From assembly GCA_023362775.1 (NCBI GenBank), contig JALMGJ010000005.1:43607463-43671462 (forward strand): a stretch of 64,000 nucleotides of DNA, in the 5' to 3' direction. The first letter of the stretch is position 1. The number at the start of each line of letters is the position of its first letter. Below are positions 1 through 12,668 of the stretch, piece by piece. This stretch comes from Charina bottae. Its lineage: Eukaryota > Chordata > Lepidosauria > Squamata > Charinaidae. The notes below the pieces were generated by a model that worked only from the letters and a program-made list of their open reading frames with translations, searched no databases and was not told the DNA's origin. Made by a program: the position numbers and the translations under genes.

Positions 1-653
1 CACTATGCCAAACCATTAACTATATTCTGGCTTAATGTGACGATTTACACAGGCTAACCAATAGCTGAGTTCCCACATTATGCTGAACTTGAAATGACCC
101 ACCTCCTAATGTTGCATGTTGTGAGAATCCAGCCACAGCGATCACTGAAATGACAAAACTGAGGAGACCAAGCTGCAGATTCCTACTTAGCTAATGCCAG
201 TTACTATCTTGCAACCTAGATTACATCACAAACTTGTTGTTAAAATGTAATGAAGGCAGGAATCTCTTGAATACTCACTTCTATGCTCATTTTTCAGGAT
301 GAATTAGATAAATGTATAATTCATAATGATAAAAAAGTATAGCTAGGAAAAATTCCATAAAATAAATGTTTTGTTTGGGGTAAGGCCTTCTATCCTCTGT
401 TTTGGCTGACCTGAGTGTTTTGCATTAAAAAAAATCCACATACAATAAGCCTTGCTGGATATTTACTGTATACTTCCTGAAAAGGCAAATTACCTTAGAA
501 TGACTTCAGATAAACAACTCATTTATTTTATCCTTTCATAATTCGTTGTTTTGATAATTATGAGGTGTCTGCATCACATCTAGTCACCTAAATGCCAAAG
601 CCATAAGTTAGGAACTAATCAGTTATGACAACAATTAAGTTAATAGCTTAACT
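1..653. other. AT-rich intergenic DNA
   Basis: No gene, recognisable repeat or promoter-like motif cluster is seen. Confidence 0.6.
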
Positions 654-783
654 CAGTGTTTCTCAACCTTGACAACATTAAGATGTGTGAACTTCAATTC
701 CCAGAATTCCCCAGAAATCTTGCTGGGGAATTCTGGGAATTGAAGTCCACACATCTTAAAGTTGCCAAGGTTGAGAAACACTG
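654..783. mobile_element. hAT-like palindromic (snap-back) element, copy 1
   Basis: It begins CAGTGTTTCTCAACCTTG and ends with the inverted form, TTGAGAAACACTG. The two arms are near-complementary almost to the centre, so the whole element is an inverted repeat of about 130 bp. The flanking 8-mers GCTTAACT and GCTGAGCT match at six of eight positions, consistent with an aged 8-bp target duplication of the hAT superfamily. It has no coding capacity, so it is a nonautonomous MITE. Confidence 0.75.
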
Positions 784-2044
784 GCTGAGCTCACAATAGG
801 TTGCTTTACTCTTTACAACAGGGGCAAATATCCTTTGACTTCCAGCTTTATTTCAAGAAACCTCTGCAGAAAATCTGCTCAGCTATCCACTCAGCTATCA
901 ATATGTCTCTGGGCAGAGAAGACATCAAAAAAGGTGGTGATGAAAAGGGATTCGCTCACCATTGATCCCAATCATGCCCACCATTGACATTCAGCACCCA
1001 GTTTAATTACCCCCACAAGGAACACAGCCCTTGGCCAGAGAAATAGTCCCTGCTTTTGGGAGGATTATTTTAATTTTACACTTAAAAAAGAGATATGTAC
1101 AGATTATGAAATAGTTCCTCATATGTATCAGAATCTAATTAAGCATCTGGACTCTGAAGCACGTTATACTGAAAGGTGATAGAATTTGCCCAAATTATTT
1201 CAATTAGCTTCTTAGCAGGTAGATTAATTGAGATTTTAGCAGTTCGGATCCATTATTGGGCAGTATTCTGGGAAGAACAATAAAGAAAGGAATTGCTGTG
1301 AAACCATTGTTAAATCCAGGTGGAGGTACAGAGAGAACAGGTTTACCTGTGTTTTATCTGCCTGCTTTGGAGATTCATGTTTCCCTATTCCACTGCACTT
1401 TGAAACTAATGAAAACAAAAACATATATACAGTACCCCCTGAAAGCTTGGAAAGATGGATGAGTTGATCCATGCTGGGGAAGTGCGGGGTTTGCTAGATC
1501 CATGGTAACCCCCTGCTCTGCATTGAAATGCCCCTTTTCAGAATCTACTACTGTTGTAAGCATCCTCATCATATGTCTGTAGACATTTCCATGGGTTCAC
1601 CAAGGTTCTCTGTGTCTGATGTGCCACTCCATCAGAAGTATGGCATTTCTACCACTTCTGAACCATTCTCAGCCTGTTTTCAATAAGGGTTAGAATACTT
1701 CCTAATGCCAATGAAAATTAAAACATTCAAGAAATTAATGGCATGGAGGCAATCAAGTGAAAGATGGTATAGGATGGCAAGGATAATCACAGTAGTGCAT
1801 TCAATGCAAAAGTGAAACAAACATCCTTCATGACTACTAACTCCTATCTTGATATGTTTACAATCTGTTTGGTAAATTTATCACAGAATAACCTTCTGCC
1901 AAGAAGGTACAGTACCCTCCATATGTTCCCATTAAGAATTCTGGAAGTTGTAATCCCAACTCATCTAAAAAAATACCTAGCTGGGAAAACCTGTGATGAT
2001 AGGGCATAAAGTTGACCTTGAAAAAGGTTCATTTATGGCTGACT
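784..2044. other. Intergenic DNA
   Basis: Mostly AT-rich. Short reading frames at 1236-1572 and 1812-2009 have no domain features. A degraded element resembling the second hAT-like family may lie near 1920-1985; nothing else is recognised. Confidence 0.5.
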
Positions 2045-2318
2045 AATTCATGATATGATGAAAGCCAGTTTGGTGTAGTGGTTAAGGCACCGGGCTAGAA
2101 ACCAGGAGACCGTGAGTTCTAGTCCTGCCTTAGGCCTGAAAGCCGGCTGGGTGATCTTGGGCCAGTCACTCTCTCTCAACCCTAGGAAGAAGGCAATGGC
2201 AAACCACTTTTGAAATCTTGCCAAGAAAACTGCAGGGACATGTCCAGGCAGTCACCAGGAGTCAACACTGACTCGGAGTCGCACGCACACAGACATACAA
2301 ACACACAATTCATGATAT
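2045..2318 (+). mobile_element. tRNA-derived SINE, copy 1, with 12-bp target duplication
   Basis: The SINE head AGCCAGTTTGGTGTAGTGG starts near 2063 and carries pol III A-box (TGGTGTAGTGG) and B-box-like (GTTCTAGTCC) sequences. The body includes GGGCCAGTCACTCTCTCTC and AAGGCAATGGCAAACCACTT. Perfect 12-bp direct repeats AATTCATGATAT flank it at 2045-2056 and 2307-2318. The duplication proves retrotransposition. Related copies lie at 49.7 and 50.3 kb. Confidence 0.92.
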
Positions 2319-3300
2319 AGGTTTTGATTTCAATAGTTAAACCCAGATAATTCCCACTGATTTCCTTTTCCTTAAGCCACTTTTCCAGATTTGATCTTTC
2401 ATCTACATTTTAAAAAATAACCCATTTAGGGAAATGTACAATTATGTCATATTTTGTCAAATTCTATACTAAAGAAAGAAACTAATTACTTTCCTAATCT
2501 ACCTTGCACTCAACATGTTTGTTGGGAAAGTGGGGGTGGGGGCAGGAGGAAACATGAAAATCCCCACAGAACATTAAAAAATAAATCAGATAGAACCAGG
2601 GATTGCTTTAGTGTGAAAATGGAAAGTTTTAAAATGCCTTTGATTTGATGGATTTGATTACTAATCACATTTTTACCTTTCCCATTTGTCGTTGTTTTCT
2701 TGGGAACTCTTGATCTTTAGTTGTAGTTTATTTGTGCAGTAAATTGCGCATAATGTTAATGAGACTAGTATGAAGTCTCAAGGGGCTTCTCGCCATGAGT
2801 TGTCTGATATTTATTATTCATTATTCTTATTAATTGTTATTTATTATCATGATTAGTTTTGTAAACAGCTCCATGCCTGGGATGTGAACTATAGGCTGCA
2901 TTCATCCATGGTTGCAAGGGCCAGGTCTCTTAGAGAAATCAGTGTGATATGTATGAGCCTGATATTCTAAAGAGGGTTCTGTTTATACTCCAGATGTGGC
3001 CTTGGAAGGCCAAAAATCTGATAGCATATATCACAAGCAGTAGACCACTCAGAATGACATGCACCTTATTTCCTGCCATCCTGGGAGACTAAAAAATTAC
3101 AATCTTACAATTTGAGAATTGCAATCTAACAACAGGTCTTTGGCTCATACCCTTTTGGAGCCAATTAATAACCTGTAACAAAAAGATCATAAATTGAATA
3201 GACTTTAGCATTTTCTACTGCCCCAGCCATTTCTGAGATGATATAACACTTGTCTTCGTTATTGTTATAGCAGCACAATGATAGTTGGATGACTCTAGAA
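2319..3300. other. AT-rich intergenic DNA
   Basis: Contains simple ATT-rich sequence near 2810-2850. No gene or identifiable element is seen. Confidence 0.5.
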
Positions 3301-3368
3301 CAGTGTTTCTCAAACTCAGCAACTTGCAGATGTGTGGACTTCAACTCCCAGAATTCCCCAGCCAGCAT
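3301..3368. mobile_element. hAT-like palindromic element, half copy
   Basis: It starts CAGTGTTTCTCAAAC and continues through CTTCAACTCCCAGAATTCCC to CCAGCCAGC, matching one arm of the palindromic family. The second arm is missing. Confidence 0.7.
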
Positions 3369-3934
3369 GCTATGTGAAGTAACTGTTATGATAATTCAGG
3401 ATTTCATTAATAACTTTTCAGGGGCTAATCCTTGAATACAACCGGAACCTGCAAAAACAAAACAAAATGATACCGTATGCGGAATATTCCTATTCACATT
3501 CTACCTAACCAGCGCACCCTCTCCGAGGATGCTTACAGGGCTGCTTACAAGAGCCACCTCAGAGGCTCATAGGAAATCTACTTCCGATGAATTGTGACAC
3601 AGTAAGTACTATTTGATACACATGTAAGATTGGGACTATCTTGGAGTTCTCAAAATATTTGACATTTGCATTCTGTGACTAACAGGGTCTGCAACTTTGC
3701 CATGCCTAGCATATGGGATTTAAATTAGAAATCATCAAGAGCAATGTCTGCATGCCATCCATCAAGGAGAATATGCATATCGTTCTAGTGTTCAAACTTC
3801 AAAGAAGTTGAATAGGCAACAAGTGAGAACCAAGTCAGGAAAAAGTTATCTGCAAACAAGTAAGTTCCTTTCCCTGGCAAGATTACTCAGTAGGTTTGCA
3901 GGTAACTGATCAAAGAAATTATGGTCTTTCGTTT
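3369..3934. other. Intergenic DNA
   Basis: No recognisable gene or repeat. Confidence 0.5.
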
Positions 3935-4045
3935 ATTAATTTGTTAGATTTATATCCTGACTTTCCTCTAGGAGCTCCAGGTGCATATAATACTTCCTCC
4001 TCCATTTTTCCCCCAGAACAACAAACTTATGAGGTAGGCTGACCC
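3935..4045 (+). repeat. Degraded SINE/L2-tail repeat fragment
   Basis: The stretch TTTATATCCTGACTTTCCTC followed by AGGAGCTCCAGGTG and a later TATGAGGTAGGCTGA resembles a very common squamate repeat module, also seen at 57.44-57.60 kb. Boundaries are approximate. Confidence 0.5.
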
Positions 4046-4439
4046 TGACCCTAACATGGTGAACTTCCACTCCTGAGGAAGTTATGCCTTTACTACACAT
4101 AGAGTTTTATTATATGTACTGTTTCGTTAACTTCACAAATCAGATGCTGAGCTTTTCTGTAAAGCCCCCAGTCATCTGGGTCATGGCTTCCCACAGAGAA
4201 AAGCTCGCAAAGCCAGGAACTCCCAAAGAAAATCCAGGATGTCAGTAAAGGAACAGTCACCTTTACCTAATAGATGTAGCGTGTGTCAGTCCTGAACCGA
4301 TTAAAAATAGAATGAATGCACAAGTGTCAGAAAGCTGAAACTATGGACAGAGTGTCCCTCTTTTGCTGTGGCACTATATGGCAGTCCTCAAGGCCAGTAG
4401 GACACGTATGTGTGTTCCTATTCTCGCTCTGATCCCAAA
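4046..4439. other. Intergenic DNA
   Basis: No recognisable feature. Confidence 0.5.
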
Positions 4440-4860
4440 AGTAGGTTAAAAGTGATTGCTGCCAGATGAGTTCTCCATTTTTAATTTGCCTTTGCTATCC
4501 TTGGGGAGACTTGGATAGATTCCGCCCCACCGCCGCCACCTGAAACAGGGCACTCGCTATTACAAAAGATGAGACCTTCTATTTCAGCTCATCTTCCCCT
4601 GCCATTAAACCAGAAAGTATGAGAGTTTAGCACAAATACCAGTGGGAGAGCAAAACTGTGCAAATTAAGGTCAAAACTAAATCCTGCAGGTAATGAGATG
4701 TCAATATAAGGAGGACAAGCTGCAAGGGGATGTAGGGCAGGCTCATTATTGGACTGCTTTAAAAAATGAATAATAAGCCAATCCTGTACAAAGCAGATAA
4801 CCACAAAAGCCTGTTCCTTACTGTATAGCAAAGGTATTTCTTGATCTGTCCGAGCAAGTG
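4440..4860. promoter_or_regulatory. Possible conserved noncoding element
   Basis: About 420 bp without recognisable repeats, with balanced composition and several AATTA/TAAT cores (for example CAAATTAAGG near 4661 and AATGAATAATAAGCC near 4766). It resembles developmental noncoding elements, but this is weak compositional evidence. Confidence 0.25.
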
Positions 4861-5869
4861 ATGGAGAACAGGGTTGAAAAGAAAAAGGTGGTGTATAGGC
4901 TGAAAGTGCTGCATCTTCTATGAAGGAATATTCATCTTCTGAATAGAGCAGCAGAATACAGATGCATCCATTTGTCGATTACATTCTGTCATGTGTGACT
5001 TTTCTTTTTCCTTTCAAAATTTCAGAGCAGTTTTCTGTACTAAAATCTTCCTAGAGAGCCTGCTTATGCATTACTTATGTAGTGCATATTTACTCAAGAG
5101 TTAATTCCATTGATCTCATTGGTTGTAGTTAGTGCACTTGGACTGTACCCTTAATTCCATCAACATCAACAAACTAATCGTTAATATATTAATCACAAAC
5201 AGGCTGAGGTCTATTTATTCAATGGGATTTGTGTACATGCTTTCCCCTACTCCTGCCTCACAGCAAGATATAATTCCTGTGGTTTCAGGATCTAGAGCAG
5301 GCCTCACCAGCTGACCTCATTGAGTTTGATGGCTACCATGAGGAAGGGAGAAATCGCTTGGCTTATCAAGAAATAAGAACCTGATTTCCTTGAAGATAAT
5401 CATTGCAACATTCTTTGAATTGACAAGGCTTTCAGTTTTCCATTATATCAACAGAAGACATGCAATCCAATCTTATACATGCTTCTCAAGAATAGGGTTA
5501 ATTAAATGAAATATCCTTCAGGAAAAAAATGTGCAAGATTGCAGTTGTTGCAAATCTAAAATGTTAGCAACATTTAGGGTATGATGAGATATAGTCTTGC
5601 AAGCTGAAATCGTTGAAGAAAAGATAATGTACAAAAGTAACAAAATTCTGTAATTATATTGCAGTAAGCCATGTGGAAACATATAAAGAATGTTATCAGT
5701 ATGATATAATTTCTTAGTATGACAGTTACAGTTTATCCATTTCATCCCATATGAACTTGCAGCTTTCTTCCAGATGAAGTTACTCATATCCTCTCTGGGT
5801 GGAATTAGTCAGAAAGTGAGATGGTATTTTGTGTGAATTTGGGATTCTTTTGACTTTCTGGAACTCAGG
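4861..5869. other. AT-rich intergenic DNA
   Basis: No supported gene. Reading frames here are short and lack domain features. Confidence 0.5.
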
Positions 5870-6839
5870 GATTAATCAGTCCTGAGTTCCTATGGGGTTG
5901 ATCCATGCCCATTCTGGCTCCTTTGGGCAACCAGGTGAGGCATGGGCAGCTGGATCCAGAAATTAATGCTTCTCTGGGGAAGGTTGTAATGCGATCTGCC
6001 ATGGAGAAAATGGGTGTTTGGGTCAGAGTTTGGGCCCAGTCATGAGACAGAAATAGAGTTGGTTGCTCTAGTCGAGTGGAAGACTTCACCATGACCTAAA
6101 TGAGGGGAGTGCACCTCTCTTGGTCATACTAGACCTCTGAATGGCATTCAGAACTATCAACCATAGTATCCTTCTCGGTTATTTGCAAGAGCTGGAAGCT
6201 GAGGGTAATATTCTGGGGTGCTTTGCTCCTATTTGAGTGGGCAGTTTCAGTTGGTGGCCATGAGGGGAAGTACTCAACTGCATGGTTATTCCAGTGTGGG
6301 GTTAACCATGCCTTGGTTGATCCAGGCTTTGGTGCTCTCTCCCATGTTTTTTAACATCTATGTGAAAGTGCTGTGACAGATCATCTGGAAGTCTGGGATA
6401 ATCTGCCATCAATATGACAATATGTCAGTTATATATCATACCAGGCAGAGCCAGAGTTGCTGTGGAAGTCTTGAACCAGTGCCTGGAGGCTGTGGGGTTC
6501 AGGATGAGGTGAAACAACTTCGGATTAAATCTTACCAAGATGGAGTAGCTACTTATCAGAAAATCTAGGGCAATGTGATACATTGTTCCCAGGAGTAACT
6601 CTACATGGGGTCATATTTCCTCCAAATAAGGTAGTTCATGACTTGCTTGTCTTCCTAGACTCTAAGCTCCAGCTCAAACAGCAGGTGGAAGCTGTGGCTG
6701 GGAGGAGACTTTCCCCAGCTTGTAACTGCTGTTGGTACACCAGTTACAGTCCTACTTGCACCATGATACCCTGTTGACAGTAACTCCTGCCTTGATTACT
6801 AGTTCTTGTTGATTATTACATTCAAAGCCAGCACCAGGC
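5870..6839 (+). mobile_element. L2-family LINE remnant, 5' part (reverse-transcriptase region)
   Basis: Conceptual translation across several frameshifts and stops shows the L2 reverse-transcriptase pattern. Visible are an AF-TINHSILL-like segment near 6140, a SPMFFNIYVK-like segment near 6340 and CHQYDNM in place of the catalytic YADD region near 6405. A conserved later segment occurs near 6640. The element is broken by multiple stops and cannot be active. The 5' boundary is approximate. It continues after a SINE insertion at 7205. Confidence 0.75.
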
Positions 6840-7204
6840 TATATCAGGCAATAGGTAAAGGTAAAGGTTCCCCCCGCACATTTGTGCGGTCGTGTCCGAC
6901 TCTAGGGGCCGGTGCTCATCTCCGTTTGTTAGCTGAAGAGCCAACGTTGTCCGAAGACGCTTCCGCGGTCATGTGGCTGGCATGACATGCATGGAACGCT
7001 GTTACCTACCCACCGAAGTGGTACCTATTCATCTACTTGCATTTGCATGCTTTTGAATTGCTAGGTTGGCAAGAGCTGGGGCTAGTGCGGGAGCTCACTC
7101 CGCACGCAGGGCTAGGGATTCGAACCTCCAAACTTGCGATCTTCCAATCGACAAGCCTGGCGTCTTACCCGCTGAGCCACCACGCCCCCTTATATCAGGC
7201 AATA
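6840..7204 (-). mobile_element. Sauria-type tRNA SINE inserted in L2, with perfect 14-bp target duplication
   Basis: The body (6854-7190) lies on the minus strand: its 5' end reads GGGGGCGTGGTGGCTCAGCG on the complement and its 3' end is CCTTTACCTTTACC. The tRNA-like head has GTGGCTCAGCGGGTAAG (A box) and GTTCGAATCC (B box). Perfect direct repeats TATATCAGGCAATA flank it at 6840-6853 and 7191-7204. The site lies inside an L2 LINE, so this SINE is younger than that LINE. The 3' tail is of the kind that Sauria SINEs share with Bov-B LINEs (established knowledge). Confidence 0.95.
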
Positions 7205-7595
7205 CCTTGTCACAAAGAAATTTGCCTGCCCAGTCAGGACATTAAGAGAGGGCCTGTAGAGAATCCTATCTCCTTAAGAGATGCATGGGACATGAAGTAA
7301 GCAATAGGGCTTCTCAGTGGTAGCCCCCACCCTCTGGAATACTCTTCCTCCAGAAGTCCACATGGCTCCTGTCCTGCTTGAGGTTAGAAAACAAGTAAAA
7401 AAAAAACACTTTCCCAGTGGGCTTCAGTTCTAGTTAATTATGGATTGCCATCAGGGGGATCTTTACTTATATTTTCTTGGCTATGGATAATTGGTATTAT
7501 TTTGGTTTTAACTTTCTTTGCTTGTTAACCACCCAGAGTCCTTGAAGATTGAGGCAAATTATAAATATGGTAAATGTATTTAAAAAATAAAATAT
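7205..7595 (+). mobile_element. L2-family LINE remnant, 3' part and tail
   Basis: Continues the L2 element after the SINE insertion. It includes the coding remnant CCCACCCTCTGGAATACTC near 7330 and the 3' untranslated part with TAACCACCCAGAGTCCTTG near 7527. It ends in an A-rich TAAATGTATTTAAAAAATAA-type tail, typical of squamate L2. Confidence 0.75.
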
Positions 7596-9634
7596 TAAGA
7601 GGAACATGGGCATCCACTGGTGGGGTGGGGGGGAGATGCGCATTGCAATGCTTCAACACAAATTCTGCCCTTTGCATACTGGTGTGCAACATCACAATAC
7701 AAGTAAAAAAATTATGGAACTTTTAATAATTTGGGTGTCATCATGGCTAGTTGCAGTTGTCTAAGAAGAGGAAGAAATAGTTGCCCTACAAATGTCTAAG
7801 CTTTCCTTAATAGAAACTCGAGAATATATTGCTTATTTTGGTTAGCAACCCCATGTAAATAACAGACAACCATAGTGGTCCCTGATAAATTTGTTTATAA
7901 TCTAAAATAGGAATGTAATTCAATCATGCAGATCCATGGTTTGATTTGCAAACCTTTTACTTAAAGAAACTTTTTCCACATCAACTTGTTTGCTTTGTGT
8001 GAACCTTTCAGAGACCTTTGGGACACATGTAGTTTTAAATCATGCTATGTGCAAGGTGTATTGAGTGTCATTTGATCCTGGATCGCCAAAAGTCCACTTC
8101 ATCACTATCATGCACAAGCTCTAACAGTAGTAAGTCTGGCAAGCAAACTATTTTTCTGAGAAACTCGTCTGTTTTTTCCTGATCTCCTAAGGAATCCCCA
8201 TGTTGATCCAATGGAAAGGCTCCATCACTATAAAGAAAAACTATATGTAACTCTTAGATGGATCCTTTCCTGCCTTATTCTTCTGAGATTCAGATTTTAC
8301 AGCAGTTTTTTATGTGATTGCCAATAATCTTTGTGAAGCAATATTAACATTTTCTTACATGGCCTGATCTTTTCCTGCATACTGTACATCATAAACAATA
8401 TACCTGTTATTGCAACAACTCTGGTGTTCTCTCAACAGCCAAAGGCAACAGAATGAAATGATATAAGCTAAATGAAGATCTTCCTGGTATTAAAAAAAAT
8501 CCACAATTGGCTTTAGTAGGACAGCTGGAATTCTTGCACTCCTTTCTGTAAGCATTAATGCTTAAAAAGTAAAGATCTTGACAGGAATGGCCACAGAAAG
8601 ATTGGTCTTAATATTCCATCATAAATCTGCTTGTGAAGAACCCTCAAACCTGGGATCCTTAAGTTAGGTCCTACTGGGTTGGCTCCAGCTGTACTGATAC
8701 CCATTTGCATGCATTCTTGGTTTGACTGCCCGGCTTTGCTCCAAATCCCTGTCAACATTAACTGTGTCTAAAGTAAATAACAATGGTCTCACTGCTTCCA
8801 GAGGAGATTACTAACAGCTGTATTTTATTTTAAGCGACTAACTTCATCAAAGGAGAAGAGATAAACTTTCCACTCAGATGTTTAAAAGGAGAAATTAGAC
8901 CCAACTCCGAATGTCTATCCTCAGAAATGTGGCCTGACTTTTTTCTTTTCATACAAAAGTGCAAGATGACTTTGTTTTCTCCTCATGCGTAAGATACAGG
9001 GGAGAGAGGACTAGATAGCACATAAGCTTTTCCTTACTGCATTAGTTGTTCTTGTAGTTATTTTCACATGCACAGACATTGAGGTTTCTGAAAAACTCAT
9101 GCAAGCACTTTTTAAAAAACTTTCAACTGAGCACTGACTTTAGAAGAACACAAACCCTCTCTCTGCAACATTAGTTCAAAGTATAGGATCAGTTGAGGTG
9201 GGAAATAGTACAGCTAATTCTGCAAACTTAGTTTGTTCACACAACTGTGATGGCTAAGAAAGATTCAGCCTTCCAGATTGATTTAATGTCCCCACTTCTA
9301 AATATAAAGCTTTTGTTTTTCTTTTCATATTTTAAAACAACAGTTAGTTTGGATATCAAAGCCAATAGCTCCCAGTATTTTAATAGTTCAGGACCTATTG
9401 GGTGTGTCTGCAGGTTTATTATTATTATTCATCTTATTTTAGAAAAGATGATAACCAGAACAGCTCCCTTTGCACTTTCATTAAGTGCTTGGAGCAACCT
9501 TAGTTTTGGATGTTCAGCTACAAAAATAAAAACACATTTTTTAAGGGAGAAGTTCAGAAGTCATATTTGTGGTATAATCCCCTGGAGACAGATGGGAATG
9601 CATGTGTAAACTGTTTCTTCATGGGCATCTATAA
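7596..9634. other. AT-rich intergenic DNA
   Basis: Contains a short G-rich run near 7620. No supported gene, RNA gene or element. The 120-codon frame at 9247-9609 looks like chance. Confidence 0.5.
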
Positions 9635-9661
9635 TGTGTGTGTGTGTGTGTGTGTGTGTGT
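9635..9661. repeat. (TG)n microsatellite
   Basis: Uninterrupted TG dinucleotide run of about 27 bp. Confidence 0.95.
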
Positions 9662-11049
9662 CCCCTAAACACACATATTTCTAAGTATTGTTAAAATCAG
9701 CTGTACAAGAGCTATATCTTGCCCATGAATCCTGGAAAGCTAGTCATTCTCTAGTCGCATATGATGAATTTGAAGAATGTATAGGGCTGCAGTGGAAAAC
9801 ACTTCTCTCTCTTTTCTTTTTCTTTTCACTTTCAGACACTCCTAACATGATACCCAAATGGTGAGAAATGACAGAACATGCCAATCAAGTGTTTGTGATC
9901 TAGTATCTGAATTCAGACAAGACAGTGGTTCCACCTTCCTCACCTCAAAGGAAATTTCGCAGGGAATAAAGGCTGAACACTAACAATATTGGTGGGTGGG
10001 TGTGTTTCTGCAGGTGATTTATCCTTTGGGGTACATGCTCAGAGGCCTTTTACTTTTAAGGACAGATGGATCCACAAGAAAACTGACAACATATATAACA
10101 TAATAAGAGCCTATGTCTGAACTGGGTTCTTATAAATCCTTGGAGCACCTGCTCATGAAAAAAAATACCAGTACATAAATTGGAATTGCTTGTGCTGAAC
10201 AGCATTTAAAAAGTTAAACAAAGAGTTGTAAAAGTCAAAAGATAGAACAGTTACAACCAGACAATTGAAATGATACTTTAGTCTCACAGAAATGTATGGA
10301 ACACATTAGTTATGACTAACAAATATTATGCTCTGTTTTTATAGCATGATCTCTTTAATGATGGAAGTATGTTCTATTTAATCTGGACTTATCTCTTATT
10401 TAACCAGTGATAAAGCCACAACTTTATTTCAAATACTTCCCAAGTAAAAGAGAGTGTGCGTATTTGTGTGTGTGCGTGCACTTGCAAGTTTTGTTTTGTT
10501 TTTTACTGGAGTTACTTCCTGTGGCTAGAAATAAGGACCTTAATTGGTAATATTTGGCAAAAAAGCAATATTTTTTGCTGCTACCTCCAAAACAGTTTAT
10601 TGGAGGAAGATGGAAGAAATAAACTGAGATGGAACCAAGAAAGGAACAACCAAATTTAGGTTTTTGTTGACCCTTGGAATCTGCAAAATGTTTTTTATTG
10701 TTATTAAATCTGTAGCAAATGTTGACAGTTAATTCTATTTTCACCCTTTTGCCTTTATTTCAGAAAATATTACTTTTTCATTAATTTCATCACCAGTAGA
10801 ACTGATAGAATTGCATGGAGAAAATTAACGTGGGGGGTGGAGAGGGAGAGAGCAGTTAACGGTGCAATAGAGAAAACTATTTGAAGTGGGAACTTTTTCT
10901 GGGATAATTTATTGGAAGGTGAAATAAAATATTATTGCCTTGTCTGTCCATATTGCTGCTGAAATGCATCAATTCTCATACTGCGATATAATCCAATGAT
11001 TTGTTTATTTGGGAGTCCTGAATTATTAACACCAGCTGCTTTATTATAA
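9662..11049. other. AT-rich intergenic DNA
   Basis: No supported gene. A GT-rich imperfect run occurs near 10451-10480. Confidence 0.5.
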
Positions 11050-11225
11050 GAAGGTTTAGCTGGATTATTTCTTCCCCTCCCCTGTTTATTAAGTTTCCAT
11101 TGATTTCAGACACATCTTCCTGCCCCCTAAAACAACAGAGAATGAATAAGAACCAGAGCACTCCGTACACCAAACTCCTTAATTTCTTCAAGAAATGCTA
11201 GTTGCATTTGGCACGACGAATAAAT
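11050..11225. promoter_or_regulatory. Possible conserved noncoding block next to a CpG island
   Basis: Repeat-free, AT-rich sequence directly abutting the 11.2-12.0 kb CpG island, with AATTATTCAGG-type and ATTAAG cores. The call rests on composition and position only. Confidence 0.25.
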
Positions 11226-12050
11226 TATTCAGGCGCGCTCGGAGTCGCCGAAGGAAGCGGATATTAAAGGTCTCCAAAATGAAACGCTCATTTTGCATTT
11301 CGATCTATATTAGAATAACGGTGCTGAAAGCAGCCACGTCTCCTTCCCGGAAAAAAGAAAAGGAACGAAAATGAAATGAAATGAAATCAAGGGCCGCCGC
11401 GAAGCCCTTCAAGGAGAAAATGGCCGGTCCGGACGCGGGAGGCGAGGCGTCTGCGCGGCCTGGCTGTGCGCAACCCGCTCTCCGCTCAGGTCGCGCTTCC
11501 GCGGTGGGCCAGCTAGCCCCGCCGAAAGCGCTCTCCAATAGTCTCCTTGTCTTCTCGGGGTGCTTCCTCCGCCCGTCAGTTCGGTCCTAAACGGAGCGTT
11601 TTGTAGTCGGAGTGGGGTGATTTGGAGAGTAGACTCGTCGTCTAACAAGGGCCGCCCTGCAGTGAAGACTTCCCCGGGCTTCCGCTAGGCTAGTGGGTGG
11701 CCGGAGCCTGCCGCACAACAGGCGCTGGGTGCGGGTCAACCAGCAGGACCTGATCTGGCGCGCTCGAGGAAGGAACAGGCTCACCAGGTGGAAGCCCTTT
11801 TCCCGCCCCTCCTCCGAAGCTGTCCGCATTAGGGCCAGGCCCCGCTCGTCGAAATGGCCGGACGAGGGGCCCGCGAGGCGGAGTTGCCGTAGTTCCGAAA
11901 AGGGGGAAGCAAGGCGCCTCGCCAAGAAAAGAGAACCCCGCTCCGCCACTCCAGAGCCTGAAATGTCGCAACCGAGGAGGACACGGCTGGGCACAGTTAG
12001 CTGAAGGGTCTTGCTGGCTGCTGGGGGCTCCCGTACTTGATTAACGTTCG
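11226..12050. promoter_or_regulatory. CpG island 1
   Basis: Dense CpG dinucleotides through about 800 bp (for example GGCGCGCTCGGAGTCGCCG near 11232). Open frames on both strands are the expected effect of GC-rich DNA. It is about 17 kb upstream of LBX1 and may be a promoter of a noncoding transcript or a polycomb-type island. Confidence 0.65.
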
Positions 12051-12585
12051 CACAGCTATGGATTGCAGAAATTAGGAATCACCGCCCCCCCCCCCCGCCG
12101 GTCAGGTATCGTTACGTCGCTCATAAACTCACCGAGACCCAGGGACGATTCAGACTTCCAGTTCTGCATGCGACTTTGAGGAAGGCACAGTTGTCTGCCT
12201 CCAAGTTTTGTTAATGGAACCAAGTTAGACTGCAGTTCCAGCACAGACACTCCATCCTAAGGAGTTGCTTCGAGGATCACGAGGATGTTTTCTATTCAAA
12301 TAGTCAGGATAGAGCGGTCGCGATAGGGCTGTCAGTAGGATTCGGCTGTTAAGCTACGCTCTGGAAAACCCATGAAAACAAATATCAGTGAGCGTAATTT
12401 CGGAAAGTTTGAAATTTCCCCAATATTATTCATTCACGTTAATGGATTTGAGGTGCTGTTTGGGGGGTTGGGCCGCGAAAATATACAATATAGTAAAAAT
12501 TTCTGCTCAGGTCTACTGAAACGATGATGGGAGAAGCACTTTCATTGTTTCTTAAACGTTTTTTGACCAAGTTCAGGGGAGGAAT
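12051..12585. other. Intergenic DNA with C12 tract
   Basis: A run of 12 C lies at 12085-12096. No other recognisable feature. Confidence 0.5.
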
Positions 12586-12601
12586 TCTCTCTCTGTCTCT
12601 G

Positions 12602-12658
<57 letters not shown>

Positions 12659-12668
12659 TACACACACA
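12586..12668. repeat. Compound microsatellite (CT)n-(GTCTCT)n-(CT)n-(CA)n
   Basis: Ordered blocks of CT, GTCTCT hexamers, CT and CA repeats in about 80 bp. Confidence 0.95.

Noticed and set aside
9247..9609. 120-codon open frame
   Set aside because: No domain or conserved features; lies in AT-rich intergenic DNA.
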